Below are positions 10,433 to 11,972 of a DNA stretch of 11,972 nucleotides, piece after piece (the first letter of the stretch is position 1; each line of letters starts with the position of its first letter). The DNA comes from JAICJR01 sp036491015 (GTDB taxonomy: Bacteria > Actinomycetota > Thermoleophilia > Solirubrobacterales > Thermoleophilaceae). The notes beneath the pieces are model-generated. The model was not told the DNA's origin. It was given only the letters and a program-made list of their open reading frames with translations, and ran no database searches. Location: NCBI GenBank assembly GCA_036491015.1, contig DASXCV010000027.1, positions 1 to 11,972 on the forward strand. Reading direction: 5' to 3'. The translations under genes and the position numbers were made by a program.

Positions 10433-11972
10433 GCGCGGCGAGCGCGTCCGCGTGGCCCGCGCAGTCGTAGAGCGTGCCGCCGCTCACTCCGCTCACCGTG
10501 ACCTTGGTGCAGGTCTGCTCGACGGCGGCCATCAGCTTGCTCGAGCCCACGCGGCTGTCCTGGCCGAAGCCGCCGCTGCTGTCGGCGAGCACCCAGCGGA
10601 TGTGGCCGGCGCGCACCTGCCCGGCTAGCCACTTCACGCTCACCTCGCTCTCGCGGCCGGAGAAGCCGCCGAGACCGGCCACCTTAGCGCCGGAGGTGAT
10701 GATCGAGGACGCCGCGCCCTGCTGGCTCGACACGCCGATCGTGCCGCCGCCGTGGGCCTGCACGTACTTCTCGATGGCGCTGATGGAGGAGCCGTCGGAG
10801 CCGAACGGACCGGCGCCCGCGCCGCCACCTTGAGCCGTGGAGCCGGAGGCGCTCGGGGGCGTGAAGCCGCCCTGGGCCTGGGAGCCGGAGGCACTCGGGG
10901 GCGTGAAGCCGCCCTGGGACTGGGAGCCGCTGCCGCTCGGGGGCGTGAAGCCGCCCTGGCCCTGGGAGCCGGTCCCGCTCGGCGGGGCGAAGCCGCCGCC
11001 CTGTGCCGCGCTCGGCGGTCCGCCGAAGCCGCGGCCGCCGCGGAAGCCGCCGCCGCCCGCGCCGGTACCGCGGCCGCCCGGGCCGCCCATCGAGGCGCTG
11101 GCGGGGCCGCCCGCGGGGAACGTGCCACCGGTGGCGTGGCCAAGCGTGTCGACCGCCCAGCTCGCCGGCGCGAGCAGCAGCAGGAACAGCGCTGCGGCCA
11201 GGATCGCGGCGCGCACCCGCGTGGAGGAGGCGATCAGCACGAGCGCCGCTCCGATCAGCGTGCCCACCACGAGCAGCGGCCGCAGCCAGCCGAACTCGCC
11301 CGGCAGGTTGTGCAGCACCAGCAGCTCCGTGACCAGCCCGCCGACGAGCGCCAGCGCTCCCACGATCCGCGCGCTGCGCTCGCCGGAGAGTGCGTGACCG
11401 GCCGTGGCGCCGATGAGCGCCGCCGCGAACGGAGCGACGAGCGACACGTAGTACGGGTGGAAGATCCCCTTGGCGAAGCTGAACGCGATCGCCGTGGTGA
11501 GGAAGGCGCCGCCGATCGCGATCAGCCAGCCGCTGCGGGCGTCGGAGCGCCGCAGCCGGGTGGCCACGAGGATGCCGGCGCCGCCCACGAGCGCGACCCC
11601 GAGCAGCCAGCCCGCCTGGCCCCCGAGCGCGTTGTTGAAGAGCCGCAGCACCCCGGTGGAGCCGCCGAAGAAGCCGCCGCCACCTCCGCCGGCACCCGGG
11701 CCGGCCGCGCCGGCGGGCCCGCCGGCCTGGCCGGCGATCCGGCCGACGCCGTTGTAGCCGACGATCAGCGAGAAGACGCTGTTGTCGCTGGTTCCCGAGA
11801 TCCACGGCCGGTCGGCCGCCGGCGTCAGGGCGACGAGGGCCGGCCAGGCGCCGCCGACGAGGACCATCGCCCCGCCGCCGGCGAGCAGCGACCGCAGCGC
11901 GGCGAGCCGGCCGCGCCGGGCGACCCACAGGTGGGCGGCGACGATCCCGGGGACGACGGCGAACGCGACGGC
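10422..11972 (-). CDS. GT39-family membrane glycosyltransferase with C-terminal extracytoplasmic domain (5' end outside window)
   Basis: Open from the right window edge to the TAG at 10424-10422, with 516 codons visible. The N-terminal part, which should hold the catalytic acidic loop, is outside the window. An internal ATG at 11867 is not the start, because the frame continues upstream as membrane sequence. About eight helices are visible. A Gly-rich loop (GPGAGGGGGGFFGGSTG, about 11660-11710) precedes RLFNNALGGQAGWLLG, and KGIFHPYYVSLVAPFAAAL follows, a pattern known in actinobacterial GT39/ArnT-like transferases. These move a sugar from polyprenyl phosphate outside the membrane. After the last helix come Gly-rich sequence and four 14-residue repeats. 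A globular tail follows, with AIEKYVQAHGGG, GLGGFSGRESEVSV, IRWVLADSS and two Cys that may form a disulfide (QTC and LYDC). The acceptor is unknown. Confidence 0.8.
   Translation of the reverse strand, partial: AVAFAVVPGIVAAHLWVARRGRLAALRSLLAGGGAMVLVGGAWPALVALTPAADRPWISGTSDNSVFSLIVGYNGVGRIAGQAGGPAGAAGPGAGGGGGGFFGGSTGVLRLFNNALGGQAGWLLGVALVGGAGILVATRLRRSDARSGWLIAIGGAFLTTAIAFSFAKGIFHPYYVSLVAPFAAALIGATAGHALSGERSARIVGALALVGGLVTELLVLHNLPGEFGWLRPLLVVGTLIGAALVLIASSTRVRAAILAAALFLLLLAPASWAVDTLGHATGGTFPAGGPASASMGGPGGRGTGAGGGGFRGGRGFGGPPSAAQGGGFAPPSGTGSQGQGGFTPPSGSGSQSQGGFTPPSASGSQAQGGFTPPSASGSTAQGGGAGAGPFGSDGSSISAIEKYVQAHGGGTIGVSSQQGAASSIITSGAKVAGLGGFSGRESEVSVKWLAGQVRAGHIRWVLADSSGGFGQDSRVGSSKLMAAVEQTCTKVTVSGVSGGTLYDCAGHADALAALSS
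10830..10997 (-). repeat. Four 42-bp coding tandem repeats (14-aa units)
   Basis: Four consecutive units encode GGFAPPSGTGSQGQ, GGFTPPSGSGSQSQ, GGFTPPSASGSQAQ and GGFTPPSASGSTAQ. The plus-strand landmark gcgtgaagccgcc recurs at 10859, 10901 and 10943, exactly 42 bp apart, with a diverged copy near 10985. They form a Gly/Pro/Ser/Gln linker between the membrane part and the C-terminal domain. Copy number may vary between strains. Confidence 0.85.

Noticed and set aside
10830..10997. CRISPR-like direct repeats
   Set aside because: The 42-bp units are contiguous without spacers and stay in one reading frame, so they are coding repeats.

Overview
The window is very GC-rich, with G or C at nearly every third codon position. 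It uses many GTG starts and apparently leaderless TANNNT promoters. It also carries families typical of Actinobacteria: a DUF4235 protein, a GT39-type glycosyltransferase with Gly-rich loops, and a GGDEF/HD-GYP membrane protein. I infer a high-GC actinobacterium, perhaps a soil Thermoleophilia such as Solirubrobacterales. That genus-level guess rests on general feel, not on a marker gene. There is no rRNA, tRNA, IS element or CRISPR array.

Layout. (1) 1-1780: the first 15 codons of a divergent gene on the minus strand, then a two-gene sugar-nucleotide operon. It encodes a glucose-1-phosphate cytidylyltransferase and a 4,6-dehydratase, which together would make CDP-4-keto-6-deoxyglucose. (2) 1840-4222: an alpha/beta hydrolase (+) converging with, and overlapping by 80 bp, a Bcr/CflA-type MFS exporter (-). 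(3) 4339-9050: a signalling block on the plus strand. It has two tandem paralogous response regulators with unusual C-termini, a NarL-type histidine kinase, a canonical NarL/LuxR response regulator, and then a membrane protein with both a c-di-GMP synthase (GGDEF) and a c-di-GMP phosphodiesterase (HD-GYP) domain. (4) 9055-9330: a small DUF4235 membrane protein (-), ending 4 bp from the previous gene. (5) 9331-9535: a 205-bp intergenic region with a nested inverted repeat and an AT-rich promoter/operator island. (6) 9536-10432: a LysR regulator. (7) 10422-11972: a GT39-like membrane glycosyltransferase (-), whose 5' end lies beyond the window.

How the genes may work together. In the signalling block, one kinase sits among three receiver proteins. 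HK and the last RR overlap by 4 bp with a strong Shine-Dalgarno between them, so they are the likely cognate pair. The two upstream RRs keep their phosphorylation residues but have a non-canonical DNA-binding end. They may compete for phosphate or use another output. The c-di-GMP enzyme follows 56 bp later, behind a hairpin. Its multi-His membrane domain is the most intriguing sensor candidate in the window. The sugar-nucleotide operon and the GT39 protein both concern envelope glycans, but nothing in the sequence links them directly.
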